A stretch of 64,000 bases of DNA from Adiantum capillus-veneris (taxonomy: Eukaryota; Streptophyta; Polypodiopsida; Polypodiales; Pteridaceae): the NCBI GenBank assembly GCA_014529385.2, contig CM043957.1:90095938-90159937 (forward strand). The letters are read 5' to 3'. The notes under the pieces were generated by a model, which did no database searches, was not told where the DNA came from, and worked only from the letters and a program-made list of their open reading frames with translations. Positions 52,204-63,167 of the stretch are shown here, one piece after another. The translations under genes and the position numbers were made by a program. Numbering within the stretch: position 1 is the stretch's first letter; every line of letters starts with the position of its first letter.

Positions 52204-53156
52204 CGGCTACACACCACCAGCTACTCCTCCAAGAGTCACTCCAATCGACACTCCAAGAGTCACTAGCCCAGACTCCAGTGGAGACACCTGGCATCCGTAC
52301 CCCCATCGACACACCACTAGAGACCCCTGCCGGGACACCCAGGTTCACGCATCACCGGCAAGAGGGCTTGCCTTTCTCCGTCGACTTCAACGGCGGCATC
52401 ATCTTTAATGATGAAGGCAAGAAGGTGATCTCGCGCATGCGTGGTCTTTTCTCTTAGGTGTTTAGACACTACATACTAAACACCTGGAGTGAAGTGCCAA
52501 GTGATTTAAAAGACAGAGTGATCAGCATGCTTCATGATGAGTTTCCTGTTCCAACACAGGATGAGCGCTTCAATGAAGACCTGATGAAGGTTTGAATGCG
52601 CGAATACTGCAAGCACAAGCGTTCCGAAGTGCTAAAAGCAATTAAGCATGGGTGGAACAGACCAGATTTGATGGCCAAAGAATGCGAAGAAAGCAGCGCG
52701 CGAGAATCCCGTACAGTGGAAGCAACAAAAGGAGGTAGCCAAAGCGCGAGTAGAGGCACGGAGCTCGCACCACTTGGGGAGCGACGGGTGGGAATCATTT
52801 GAGGCCGATTTTGTAAGTGTTTTTGCATTGCTCTTTAGGTTTGATAGTTTAGGGTTTAAGGGTTTTTAAATTCTAACATAATGGATTCTTTGTATGTTTT
52901 GACAATGGTCAATGACAGGATGCGACCCCACACCGTACGAGCACGAGTACGCAGGCATGAAGGGCTTAAACGTCCTGATGGACATTCTGAGTTCTCGTGG
53001 CGGCATGGTTAGTATTAGGGTTTAACCTTTTCTATTTGTTGTATTGTTTTATAAACGTTGCTATATGTTTATACTTACAGAAAGCTGTCATATTGTTTTT
53101 TTTTACAGAATCCGACAGATACACTGCTTGGACGCGATGAGACGACGCCAGTTTAG
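52204..53156 (+). pseudogene. CACTA-2 second gene, 3' part
   Basis: It resumes where 39105 stopped: TP-rich repeats, then SVDFNGGIIFNDEGKKVISR (about 52376-52436), a TAG at 52456-52458 where copy 1 has Gln, then the Ptta-like block and two introns as in copy 1 (donor gtaagt at 52813). The last exon (NPTDTLLGRDETTPV) ends at TAG 53154-53156. Collinear with CACTA-1 25000-25883. Confidence 0.82.
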
Positions 53157-53454
53157 TCGTAGCTAGATAGCATTAGTTTCCTTTTTGTCATAGCATATGT
53201 ATCATGAGATGACGTTTATACATCTTTTTGAAAACCATGTATATGACAATGGTGTTGTAACTATTACATTTGCAAAGTTTAACAATCAAGTGATTTTGCC
53301 TATGATGTGTACAATTGTCATTGATTTACTTTCATCAATTTACTTTTGTCAGTTTTGTATCTTTATTCTGCAAACAATATTATAGATGATGGAGTTAATG
53401 GTTATATTGTCTTGTCGGTGACTACTTTGAGTCTATATCTAAGCTTGCACTTAT

Positions 53455-53647
53455 AAGGTTCTGCAGCGTCGCTATAAACGTCGCTGTAGGTGACCTATAT
53501 ATAGTGACGGCTATAGCGACGCATATTGTGATGATAATAGCGATGCTCATAGCGATGTTCACGTATCGACGCTCTTAGCGACATCGGGGAGTATAAAAAC
53601 CCAATGTATTTCCGTTGCTAACAGCGTCACAAGTGCACACAACCTCT
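53455..53647 (+). promoter_or_regulatory. CACTA-2 3' subterminal repeats with truncated terminus
   Basis: Repeated gcgtcgctat/tagcgacg motifs and gagtataaaaacccaatg as in CACTA-1, then gtcacaagtgcacacaacct + ct. The last seven bases of the terminus (tgtagtg) are missing and gypsy sequence follows. This end should not be able to transpose. Confidence 0.82.
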
Positions 53648-55289
53648 AGCTCGACCCTTAACCTCATCTCTTGATGATCAGCTATCAATTTATGTACCCA
53701 AGATTCTAAGTTGGGTCCCTTAGAGGATGCAAATGGAGTGTTTAAAGGGAAACAAGTTTGTGTTACCCTTTTAATTTGAAAGCTTTAGGACATGTTTAAG
53801 TTTTTATAGGTCAAGCGGATTTCTTGACTTCTATTAAATCATGAGAATGTGATTTTAGGAACTTCATGGTTCAATTGCATGTGAAAGCTACTTTGTAGTG
53901 ACCAAATAGAGTCATTAAGTTTAAACATACATTTAAAGACATGATAATTCATAGAGATGGAAAAGGTTAATACTATTCCACTTGTATCTCATGATGGAGA
54001 ATTTGAATAATCAATAGAAAAGCATGCTGTTATGCAATTATTTATTTTTAAGAGTTTATAATTGAAATTGTTCACTCATCTCCCCTAGTACCACCTCATT
54101 CAAAGAGAATTCAACTTAAATATTATTTCTCGTTGAACACGCTTCCATTTTATAAACTCTGTACCCAAGGAAGTCTCTTCTTCTTGAGGGGAAATTAAGA
54201 ATGCAATAAACTCTTCTTCTAAAAAACTTCCCAGTAGAGTCTTTTACGCACAACAAGAAGAGATTATGGCACAAGTCAATGAGTTATTAGATAAGAAATG
54301 AAAAGGCCAAAAATCCTTTCTATCTTTAGTGGCAAAAGGAGGATGGAGCATACGAAATGTGTGTAGACTACCACACATTGAATAATAATGTTGTGAAAGA
54401 TAGATTCGAAGTACCAGGAGTTGAAGACTTTTTTATAAGCTCCAAGATTGCTCCTATTTTGGTAAGATTCACCTTAAAAGTCTCTATCACTAAATATCCA
54501 AAAGATGCTCATAAAAAAATTACAACTACCTTTGGCATTTGCTAGTACATAGTGATGCCCTTTGGATACTCAATGGTACACTAGCCACATTCAATCAAAC
54601 ACTGACTACTTATTAAGTATCGAGTATACATAAGGATATTATACAATGAAATTATCATCCACTCACTCCAAAACTCTTGATAAGCACAAGGATCACTGAT
54701 AGGAAATTAATTTTTATATAGCTGCATGATCATAAGATCTACAATAATGGCAGAAAAAGAGGATTCTTTTTGCAAGCGATATAGTTCTTGGGTCATTTCA
54801 TAGGATGGCATCCAATTAGTGGATCCTGAGAAACTTAAGGTGATAGACAAGTGTCACGAAACTAGGACATACATAAACTTAGAACTCTTCTTGGAATGTA
54901 CTCCTGTTATAAAGATTTATTGCACATAAAGTTGTTTACTAGCTTGAAGCTCTATGTTGTACTGAAAAATATGTTAGATGTCACTGGAGCAAGAAATATC
55001 AAGAAGATTTTATGATCCTTAAGCAAAAGCTTATGATCCCTCAACCCTGACTAGTATTACTTGATCTATCTCAAAATCTTCTGAGATGCTTGTGAACTCG
55101 ATCTGAATTCATTTGAAGGTAGAGAATGTATTATTTGTATGAGGGAGCTTAGAAGACTCTAATTCTAGGAACTTAATTTGATGACATTCATTTACAGGAT
55201 AAATAGGTGCACTTGGGACAGATTCATGTATGAATTCGTTAAAAATATATGACAAAATTGTAGGAATATTTCACCAAATATAGCGATGG
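53648..55289 (+). mobile_element. Degenerate Ty3/gypsy copy 3 (protease-RT part)
   Basis: Collinear with copy 2 from agctcgacccttaacctc (30915) through the RT start; at 54168-54177 the junction tacccaagg + aagtctcttcttc shows the site before CACTA-1 inserted. The RT frame 54357-54545 has MCVDYHTLNNNVVKDRFEVP. The copy runs on past the point where CACTA-2 interrupts copy 2, ending near ccaaatatagcgatgg, where a short trace of CACTA end remains. Confidence 0.82.
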
Positions 55290-55770
55290 TTGAAGCATGG
55301 AACTATGATCATCCCTTTGGACTTCCCACCATAGGATCAAACGGATCTATTTTTCTTTTATCACATATATTCTCGCATTTTAGTGGCAAAAAGAAAGGCA
55401 ACTCAGCAATCCTTATATTATTAACGAAGCTGTAACAATTTAGCGCTAGATGGGGGATGTTGTAGGCTCAAGCTAGTGATCACAAAGGGCGAGCGTGTGA
55501 CATGGATCTTGGACATTGTTTGAACACCTCTATAAATTTCAAACGTGCAAAAAATTCAAAACGGAATTCGGCTTTTCATTGGGAGGGAGGCGGGAAGCTT
55601 GCGGCACGAGCAAGGTTAGCTACGGTGATCTACCTGATGAGCATCTCTAATTACAATCATTCCATATTCGCCGTAGAAAATGCAACTCGGCATTAGAGTA
55701 CAGCCAGATTAGATGGAACGCTTCTGCGTTATACGAGATTTAGCTTTTGCTCTTGGCTACTGGTGATCAT
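55290..55770. other. Unassigned island
   Basis: 480 bp without a counterpart elsewhere in the window. An open frame (55502-55696) shows no motif. Base composition looks more mixed than the AT-rich neighbours. It separates gypsy copy 3 from the next CACTA end. Confidence 0.45.
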
Positions 55771-56133
55771 GACCAAGTCTTGTGGTTATATTGTCTTGTG
55801 GGTGACTACTTTGGATCTATATCTAAGCTTGCACTTTCTTTCAAAAGTGAATCAATTAATGAAACATTCAATATGGTTGATAGATGGCAGGGCATTCACT
55901 GCCGTGCCACCAATGTTTTTTTCTCTCGGGCTCTCTATGACCGTCGCTATATAAGGTTCTGCAGCGTCGCTATAGGTGGCATGTATATAGCGACGGCTAT
56001 AGTGGCGCAAATTGCGACGATAATAGCGACGCTCATAGTGACGTTCCTGTATCGACGCTCTTAGCAACGCCGAGGAGTATGAAAACCCAATGTATTTCCG
56101 TCGCTAACAGCGTTACAAGTGCACACAACCTCT
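55771..56133 (+). mobile_element. CACTA 3' end fragment
   Basis: It matches the last 400 bp of CACTA-1 (gtcttgtgggtgactacttt; gaaacattcaatatggttga; ctatataagg(c/t)tctgcagcg), including the AGCGACG array and gtgcacacaacctct. It stops at the same truncated base as CACTA-2 and joins the same gypsy base. Confidence 0.83.
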
Positions 56134-56425
56134 AGCTCGACCCTTAACCTCATCTCATAATTATCAGCTATCAATTTATGTACCCAAGATTCTAAGTTGG
56201 GCCCCTTAGAGGATGAAAATGGAGTGTTTAAAGGGAAACAAGTTTGTGTTACCCTTTTAATTTGAAAGCTTTAGGACATGTTTAAGTTTCTATAGGTCAA
56301 GCGAAATTCTTGATTTCTATTAAATCATGAGAATGTGATTTTAGGAACTTCATGGTTCAATTGCATGTGAAATCTACTTTGTAATGACCAAATAGAGTCA
56401 TTAAGTTTAAACATACATCTAAAGA
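56134..56425 (+). mobile_element. Degenerate Ty3/gypsy copy 4 (protease part), target of element B
   Basis: It repeats copy 3 from agctcgacccttaacctc to acatacatctaaaga and is then cut by element B at the point where copies 2 and 3 continue catgataat. The rest should lie beyond the right edge of the window. aaaga is the expected 5-bp target duplication. Confidence 0.85.
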
Positions 56426-58025
56426 TGTAATGGAATTTGCCTATTCAATTTGAGAATAGCAGAATTTAATGAGAGTACTTTCAAGAAATGATTTTGTGAG
56501 CATAGCGGGTATACATAATTGAAGATAGCAACATAATCATAGCAATTAGTTAACTTGGCATAGACAATACTTTTGCAAGAGAGAGAGTTTAGAGAACATG
56601 ACAACAATAGAGGACCGGATTTATGTGGAGCCGGTCCCCCCTCCAATAGGCATTTGTATTATGATTTCTCCCATAAAGAGAGACTTGTTACAATACAGTC
56701 TTTGTGTTCCTTGTGACCTAGGTGATGCCATGAAGATGGAAGGCTTCATGCACCACAAACATAACATAAACTTGAAGAAAGCTTTAACTATCCCAAGCCT
56801 CAGTCCCAAGACCTCAAACACCTTCGAAGGTGGAGAGAGCTAGCAGGGAATGAGGGTAGGGAAGAGGAAGAAGAAACATTTCGTAGGAGAAAGAATTAGT
56901 TCCTCACTTATCATACTCTTGTTGCTAGCATACATAATAGCATAGTAATGAAGAAGAAAGAGATGGCAAGCTTAAGCATTGAAGCATGGCTCTTGGTTGG
57001 ATTTGCACTCCATAGCCAAGAGTGTTGGTGTAGGCTCTCAACCTCTACTTGCTTGGAGAGGGAGCTCTTGCACTTTGCATATCACACAATGAGAGTGCTT
57101 GTGAGTGTGTGTGGGTGAGTATACCCCCTAGGCACCCCCCTAGCTTGCTTGGGTCGACCCCCCCTTGTAGCTCATGCCTGAAGCTCATTGGACCCCTCCA
57201 GGCCTAGCCAATCACAAGCAGGAGCCATTACAAGCAACATGGGTAGCCTTGGGACAAGTGTCCCCCTTTCCCCTTTGAGAGAGAGGACTTGATAAATTCT
57301 AAAACAATTAGATAATTCATGTAATTTATCATTGGACCCCTTTGAAGCCTAGCCAATAGGCTTCAAGCAACACATGAAGGTAACATGGGTAGGGGCCTGA
57401 CATGTGTCCTTGCTGCCTCTTCAAGATGGGCTTCCCTTGTGTGTGTGAGTGGGTGTTCTCTCTCTAGGCCCTAGGAAAAGGGCTCGCCCCCCCTCTTGTA
57501 GGAATGCTTTTGACTTTTAGGTGATCAAGCACCTTACTCACCAAGCATGACAAAGCACTTGAACTAGGGGGGGTTCCCACAAGCATCTCAGGCAAGCTTC
57601 TCAAGGCACCTCAAGTACTTTAATCATGCAGCAAGTCAAGCACCTCAAGCATGTTAATCAAGCACCTCAAGCATGAAAAACACCTCAAGCATGACAAGCA
57701 CCTCAAGCAGGACAAGCACCTCGAGCTTGGGCCGGGTTCCCACCTCAAGCTCAGCCCTAGCTTACTTAAGGTCAAAAGGACTTTTACACACATTTATTGG
57801 AGGTCTTCAATGAAGCTAACCCTAAGGTCTTATGCTCCATTGGTTAGCCTTGCTCTTTGATAGACCATCTCCCTTTTGGACCCCTTTACATTGGCCCCGT
57901 GTTGAGATAGATCTAAAAGCACATACCTATATCTTAACACGTGTTCCCGTTTATTCTCCCACATTAAGTGATCAATTTAATATGAGAAAATCATTTGGGT
58001 TAGTTAGATATTAGATTTTATGACA
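56426..58025 (-). repeat. 3' LTR of gypsy element B
   Basis: 1600 bp from tgtaatggaattt to ttttatgaca on the plus strand (TG...CA). It contains a minisatellite of caagcacctcaagcatga-like units at about 57600-57735 that has no obvious counterpart in the LTRs of element A. Confidence 0.95.
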
Positions 58026-58038
58026 TTACCTCTCACTT
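58026..58038 (-). other. Polypurine tract of element B
   Basis: aagtgagaggtaa on the minus strand, directly before the 3' LTR; it shares gagaggtaa with element A. Confidence 0.85.
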
Positions 58039-58384
58039 GAAATCATAGTCGTCCTCGACTATGAAGTAGAAGAGATAAAGTCTTAGTCTTTAGTCAATCG
58101 TACTTAGCGGGTAAAGGATCCCTTTTTACCCTACGACATCTTTCCAAGATGGATGACTAATCCATTTGGTGCTTGGGAGACATAGCTGCCGCAAGCATGT
58201 CTGCTCTTTAGTCCATTTCATTCTCCCAAAGTAGAGTGACAAATTCTACTTGGTGTTTGAGAGACGTCGTCATCACAAACATGATTCTAAGCATGCATAC
58301 TAGTTAAATTTGTGCACAATTAAAAAGAGGACTAGTCATATAAGACAAAAACATGAGTTATTTAAAAGAAATTTGTACATTTGC

Positions 58385-59726
58385 TTACTCTAATGTAGCA
58401 TTGTAAGCATTGACAAGGTTCATACTATCCTTAAGTTGTACTCCTTGCATCCATTTAGCATCTTCAAAAGGATAATTTTTGAACTTAATAAGATACCGTC
58501 GGATAATCTTACCATGTCGTAGTACCTTGTCTTCATGCCAAAGGATAGCTTCGGGTTGTAGCACCTCTTCTTGGTCTTCAACTTCGGGAGGGTCTTCAAT
58601 AATTGGTTCAATTGGTGGCTCTCCTTTGTAGGGCTTAAGTAAGCTTACATGAAAGGCATTGTGTATAAGCCAATGGTTGGGCAACTTGAGTTGATAAGCC
58701 GTCTCATTGATAGGCTTCAAGATTTGGAAAGGACCATAGTATCTTTTCGCTAGTTTAGCATAATACTTTTGATGGCCCGTAGGATTTTTGCCCGTCGTTT
58801 GCCTTAATCGAGCCTTAGGAAACTTGAGTAAGACCCAATCATTTTCTTTGAACATTAAGGCTCTTCTGTGCTTATCAGCAGCAGCTTTTTGCCTTTGTTG
58901 AGAGATGGCTATAGCCTCCCTAATCTTTTGAAAAGATTCTTGTAGGTCACGGCTATACTCATCGGCGGCGAAGATCTTCCCATGTACTTTCAGTAGCAAG
59001 GGACTTTTAGGTCTTCCTTCTATGATCTCGAAAGGTGCTTTGCCCGTAGAAGTATGTACAGTATTATTGTAGGCATACTCTACTAGCGGTAAATACTTTT
59101 CCCATTGTGAGCGTTGATCTACTTCGGTAACATAAGTCTTGAGTAGATCGAGTATCGTAAGATTGGCTATCTCACTTTGGCCATCCGTTTGTGGGTGATA
59201 GGCCGAAGAGAAATTCAATCTTGTTCCTAGATTTTCAAAGAGACCTTTCCAGAAATTACTGGTCATTCTAGGATCTCTATCTGACACGATGGATGTGGGT
59301 AATCCATGGTGTTTGAAAATCTGAGATATGAAGAGAGTTGCCATTTGATGTGCCTTAATAGTCTTTTTGACAGGAATAAAATGTGCTTGCTTGCTAAACC
59401 TGTCGACTATTTTCCATATTCCTGTATTCCCATGGATAGACTTGGGTAATCCAAAGATGAAATCCATGGATATACTCTCCCATGGTGAATTTGGAATAGG
59501 CAATGGCTGGAGTAATCCAGGTTGCTTCCCTCTATCATACTTGGTCTTTTGGTATACTACACATTTTGAAACATACTCTTGTATGTCCACTTTCATGGTA
59601 GGCCAATAGAAATACGTCTCTACTCCTCGGAGAGTAGGTTGAATACCTCTATGCCCTGCATATGGAGGAGCATGGGATTCATACATAACCTTCTCACGAA
59701 GGGAATGGGTAACACATAGCCTATTT
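58385..59726 (-). CDS. Integrase with chromodomain-like tail (element B pol, 3' segment)
   Basis: An open frame of about 447 codons continues pol in a shifted frame. The zinc region has His-His-Cys but Tyr in place of the last Cys (SKCVVYQK; Tyr codon at 59552-59554), whereas element A has KCAVCQK. The DDE core is intact by eye: SMDFIFGLPKS, SIVSDRDPRM and QTDGQSEIAN. The C-terminal GPFQILKPINETAY block is followed by LLIKF-like chromodomain sequence (RRYLIKFKNYPFEDAKWM). Integrase inserts the cDNA; the tail may target chromatin. Because of the frameshift at 59724-59726 it cannot be made as part of the Gag-Pol protein from this copy, and the HHCC defect would probably impair it anyway. Confidence 0.88.
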
Positions 59727-61778
59727 GCCGTGGAGAAGATAACCATCCTGCAAGGTGAATGGTTCCTCTTTCTTCCCCAAAGCAAGGGCTGACATTATGT
59801 CTCTAAAGTCAGGGTCAGTAGCATACTCATCTATCATAGAGGATAGATCATTGTGAGTAGCTATAGACACCGCATTAACTTTTGGTCGTCGTGAAAGTGC
59901 ATCGGCAACTTGATTGTGCTTACTAGCTATGTGAGCAATATGGAAATTAAATTGCGAAAGAAAATTTGCCCACCTCATTTGTTTGTCGGAAAGCTTGGTT
60001 TGCGTCATGAAATACTTGAGACTTTGGTGGTCGGTTCGTAGGATAAATGGAGTCCCCAATAGGTAGTGCTTCCATGTGTCTAGGGCATGTAGAACAGCTA
60101 AAAGCTCTTTCTCATAAATGCCCAAGACTCGTTCATCACCATTGAGCCTTTGGCTCTCATATGCTATGGCATGCCCTTCTTGAAGCAAAACCGCTCCAAG
60201 GCAATCACCACAAGCATCACATTGGACCTCAAATGGCTTTGAGAGATCCGGAAGCACGAGGACTGGTTGGGAAGTAAGCTTCTCTTTGAGTTTTTCAAAA
60301 GCATTTTGCTCCTTAGCAGTCCATACAAACTTAACGTTCTTCTTGGTTAAGTCGTGTAGTGGTCCTGCTACTTGAGAGAATTTTGCTATGAAGCGTCTAT
60401 AGTATGCACACATACCAATAAAGCTTCTTAGCTCATGTAGATTCCTTGGGTTAGGCCATGATTTTATTACCTCTAACTTTGATGGATCCATACGAATACC
60501 ATCGTGAGAGATAATATGGCCTAGATATTGAATCTCTTGAAGGAAGAATTCACTTTTCTTTTGGTTGAGAAAAAGTTTGTTCTCCCTCAAGGCTTGAAAA
60601 ATCACTTGGAGATGTTGCTTATGTTCCTCCAAAGACTTGGAGTAGATGATGATATCATCGAAGAACACTCCAGTGAATTTTTGATATGGTCTAAAAATTT
60701 TCTCCATCAAACGATTGAACGTAGCTGGTGCATTAGTCAAGCCAAAAGGCATGACTAGATATTCATAAAGACCAAATGTTGTGCGAAACGCGGTCTTTAA
60801 GATATCCTCATCCACTATCCTTATTTGATGATAGCCACTCTTAAGGTCAATCCTACTGAAGTAGGTAGAGCCTTGTAGCTTATCAAAAAGATCTTCTACC
60901 CGAGGTACGGGAAATCTATTTTTGATAGTGATATGGTTTAGTGCTCGATAGTCCACACACATACGGTATGTACCATCTTTCTTTTGCACTAAAAGGACTG
61001 GAGAACAAAAGGGAGAGGAACTAGGCCTCACCATCCCTTTGTCTACCAGCTCTTGTACTTGCCTCATGATCTCCTCTTGTTGAGCTTGTGAGACTCGATA
61101 AGGAGGTTTGTTAGGCGGTGAGTTTCCTCGAAGGAGCTCAATACGATGGTCATCATCCCCTCGTTTTGGAGGTAGGTCCATAGGGATATCATCGATGAAC
61201 ACATCTTGGAATCCTTTTAGAAAAGTAGACAAGTCTAACTCTTCTTGATTCCTATCATTTTCATTTGATGAAACATTATTAGCTTTTAGAGACTCTTTGA
61301 CATAAATCATGTACGCAGAAACTGAGCTCTTCATTGATTTATCAAAAGAAAGAGGATTTACAAGTGGAATAGTGCGACCACGCTCACTAGCATCTATATA
61401 CATGTTCTTTCCCCTGTAGGTGAAGTAAATTCTCCTTTCAGGGAACTTCATGTTGGCAGCCATGCGATCAAACCATGGTGCCCCTAGGATAACATCCTGA
61501 TGTTGGAGGGGAGAGATGAAGAAGTCTTCTTTGTCGACATAGCTTTGGACATGAAGCCTCAACTTCCCAATCAAGGGAGTAACGGAGGCTTGTTGTCCCT
61601 TGAAAGCTGCATCAGCTGTTACTATATCTCCCATCTCAAAAGCTTGAATGCCCAACTTGGTGGCCAACTCTATTGATATGAAGTTGAGAGTAGAGCCAGG
61701 GTCAAACAAGATGAAGGCATCATGCTCTCTTACCTTTCCCCAAGCATAGGAGAGTGATGATCCTTTGCAATGAGCATC
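59721..61778 (-). CDS. Protease-reverse transcriptase-RNase H (element B pol, 5' segment)
   Basis: This frame is open from the codon after the gag TAG to TAG at 59721-59723. Counting from the Met at 61707-61709, the protease active site FDPGST is at residues 2-7, RT is at about 215-400 with YFSRIDLKSGYHQI and catalytic FFDD (D351-D352), and RNase H is at about 493-610 with D498, E534 and D560 as likely acidic residues. Then comes the start of the linker to integrase. It is in the same frame as gag, so a single Gag-Pol would be made if the TAG were read through or absent. RT and RNase H look intact. Confidence 0.9.
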   Translation of the reverse strand, partial: DAHCKGSSLSYAWGKVREHDAFILFDPGSTLNFISIELATKLGIQAFEMGDIVTADAAFKGQQASVTPLIGKLRLHVQSYVDKEDFFISPLQHQDVILGAPWFDRMAANMKFPERRIYFTYRGKNMYIDASERGRTIPLVNPLSFDKSMKSSVSAYMIYVKESLKANNVSSNENDRNQEELDLSTFLKGFQDVFIDDIPMDLPPKRGDDDHRIELLRGNSPPNKPPYRVSQAQQEEIMRQVQELVDKGMVRPSSSPFCSPVLLVQKKDGTYRMCVDYRALNHITIKNRFPVPRVEDLFDKLQGSTYFSRIDLKSGYHQIRIVDEDILKTAFRTTFGLYEYLVMPFGLTNAPATFNRLMEKIFRPYQKFTGVFFDDIIIYSKSLEEHKQHLQVIFQALRENKLFLNQKKSEFFLQEIQYLGHIISHDGIRMDPSKLEVIKSWPNPRNLHELRSFIGMCAYYRRFIAKFSQVAGPLHDLTKKNVKFVWTAKEQNAFEKLKEKLTSQPVLVLPDLSKPFEVQCDACGDCLGAVLLQEGHAIAYESQRLNGDERVLGIYEKELLAVLHALDTWKHYLLGTPFILRTDHQSLKYFMTQTKLSDKQMRWANFLSQFNFHIAHIASKHNQVADALSRRPKVNAVSIATHNDLSSMIDEYATDPDFRDIMSALALGKKEEPFTLQDGYLLHGK

Positions 61779-63167
61779 CTATTTTGGAGCTTCGATGGTG
61801 GAAGCCCTAGGAGTCTCATTGCGAGTATTCTTCTTGGGGCAAGAACGATAGCCATGTCCTTGCTCCCCACACTTGAAACACTTATGGTCCTTGCGAAAAG
61901 CTTCAAGCTCTTCAGGAGAGAGTTTGTTTTTACCTTTGTAAACTCCCTTCTCCTTGGACCGATTGTTGTTGTTGTTGTTGGAAGTGCCTTGGGAATTATT
62001 TTGAGCATTGGATTTCCCCTTTGCATCATTTTTATCTTTGTTTTCCATGGGCTTGACATTACATCTAGCCCCTTGATGGAAATTGATGCGTGAAGCAACC
62101 ATGGTGTGGTGGATTACTTCGGTAATAGTACCGGGCCGTTGAGAGTTGATATATTCGGCCATCTCTTCAGGTAATCCCGCACAGAATTGTTGTCTTTGCT
62201 CGGCAAAGTCTATCTTTTGAAAGACAGTAGCTTTGAGATGTAAATCCCAAAACTTATCTACATACTTGTTGATAGACTCATGAGAGAGGAGCTTCAAGCC
62301 GCGCCATTCGGTAAGAACTTTATCTTTAGTATCGCTTGGAAGAAATTGCTTCATGATCGAAACTCGTAGAGTTTTCCATGTCTTTGGGGCTTCTCCATTG
62401 CCACGAAGGCTAGCCCACCATTGACGAGCTGATTTTTGGAAGTGCATAGCTACATGGCGTAGCTTGGAGGACTCTGTGAAGCCCTCGTCCCCAAAGGCCG
62501 CATCAAATTGCTGGATGAAGGCCAACACTTTGTCGGTAGCACCAAAGGTGCCATCGTAGGTGAGAAAAGAGATACTCTTTCCTCCCTCCTTGAACTTCTT
62601 TAGCTTTTGTGACCTTCGCCATTCAGGAAATGATTTGCGATGCCCTCCCCTCTTGTATTCTCTAGGAGAATAGCCATAACTTTCATCGGAAGAGAAGGAA
62701 GGTGAAGTAGAAGGAGAAGAGGGTGACCTCTTCCTAGCCCTTTTCTTCCTTTGTTTCCTCTCTTGCCTTTGAGAGTGATGAGGAGAAGGACTATGGGTTG
62801 CTCTTTTCCTCTTGGGAGGAGTAGGCGATCGTCTAGACCGCCTTCTTCGTGGAGCCACATCTTCAGAAGAACTTAGACTTTCATTGCTTTCTTTCTCTTT
62901 GGATTCCTCCTCTCGAATGGGAGAGAGTCTTCTTTTGGGGGTCTCTTCAAGAGGCCTCCTAAGCTCTCTCTCCTCTTGGAGAGGAAGGGAAATTCCATAG
63001 GCACGAAGTTGTTGAGTAACTTCGGCTTGCAAGGTAGGGTTGCCCATAGCTTGTTGCAACCTAGTCACAAGATAATTCACAAACATGGGAGCATCATCAT
63101 TAGCACCTTCATGTGCAAAATCAAAGCTATCAATGTTCATTCTACTCTCTTGATTATTGTCAGCCAT
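61779..63167 (-). CDS. Gag polyprotein of element B
   Basis: 462 codons from ATG 63165-63167 (MADNNQESRM) to TAG 61779-61781. Order: an acidic N-terminus; a Ser/Arg-rich and very basic region (RRRRSRRSPTPPKRKR and RKQRKKRARKRSPSSP, about residues 105-155); a capsid-type retrotransposon gag domain (GTFGATDKVLAFIQQFDAAF; KSARQWWASL; about 200-350); and a nucleocapsid zinc knuckle CFKCGEQGHGYRSC near residue 440. It forms the particle and binds element RNA. The Ser/Arg-rich segment resembles a splicing-factor RS domain or a nuclear-localisation signal; this is inferred. No internal break. Confidence 0.93.
   Translation of the reverse strand: MADNNQESRMNIDSFDFAHEGANDDAPMFVNYLVTRLQQAMGNPTLQAEVTQQLRAYGISLPLQEERELRRPLEETPKRRLSPIREEESKEKESNESLSSSEDVAPRRRRSRRSPTPPKRKRATHSPSPHHSQRQERKQRKKRARKRSPSSPSTSPSFSSDESYGYSPREYKRGGHRKSFPEWRRSQKLKKFKEGGKSISFLTYDGTFGATDKVLAFIQQFDAAFGDEGFTESSKLRHVAMHFQKSARQWWASLRGNGEAPKTWKTLRVSIMKQFLPSDTKDKVLTEWRGLKLLSHESINKYVDKFWDLHLKATVFQKIDFAEQRQQFCAGLPEEMAEYINSQRPGTITEVIHHTMVASRINFHQGARCNVKPMENKDKNDAKGKSNAQNNSQGTSNNNNNNRSKEKGVYKGKNKLSPEELEAFRKDHKCFKCGEQGHGYRSCPKKNTRNETPRASTIEAPK

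Noticed and set aside
58385-63167. An envelope-like ORF in element B that would make it an errantivirus-type element
   Set aside because: After the integrase/chromodomain only about 350 bp remain before the LTR and no further open frame is present.
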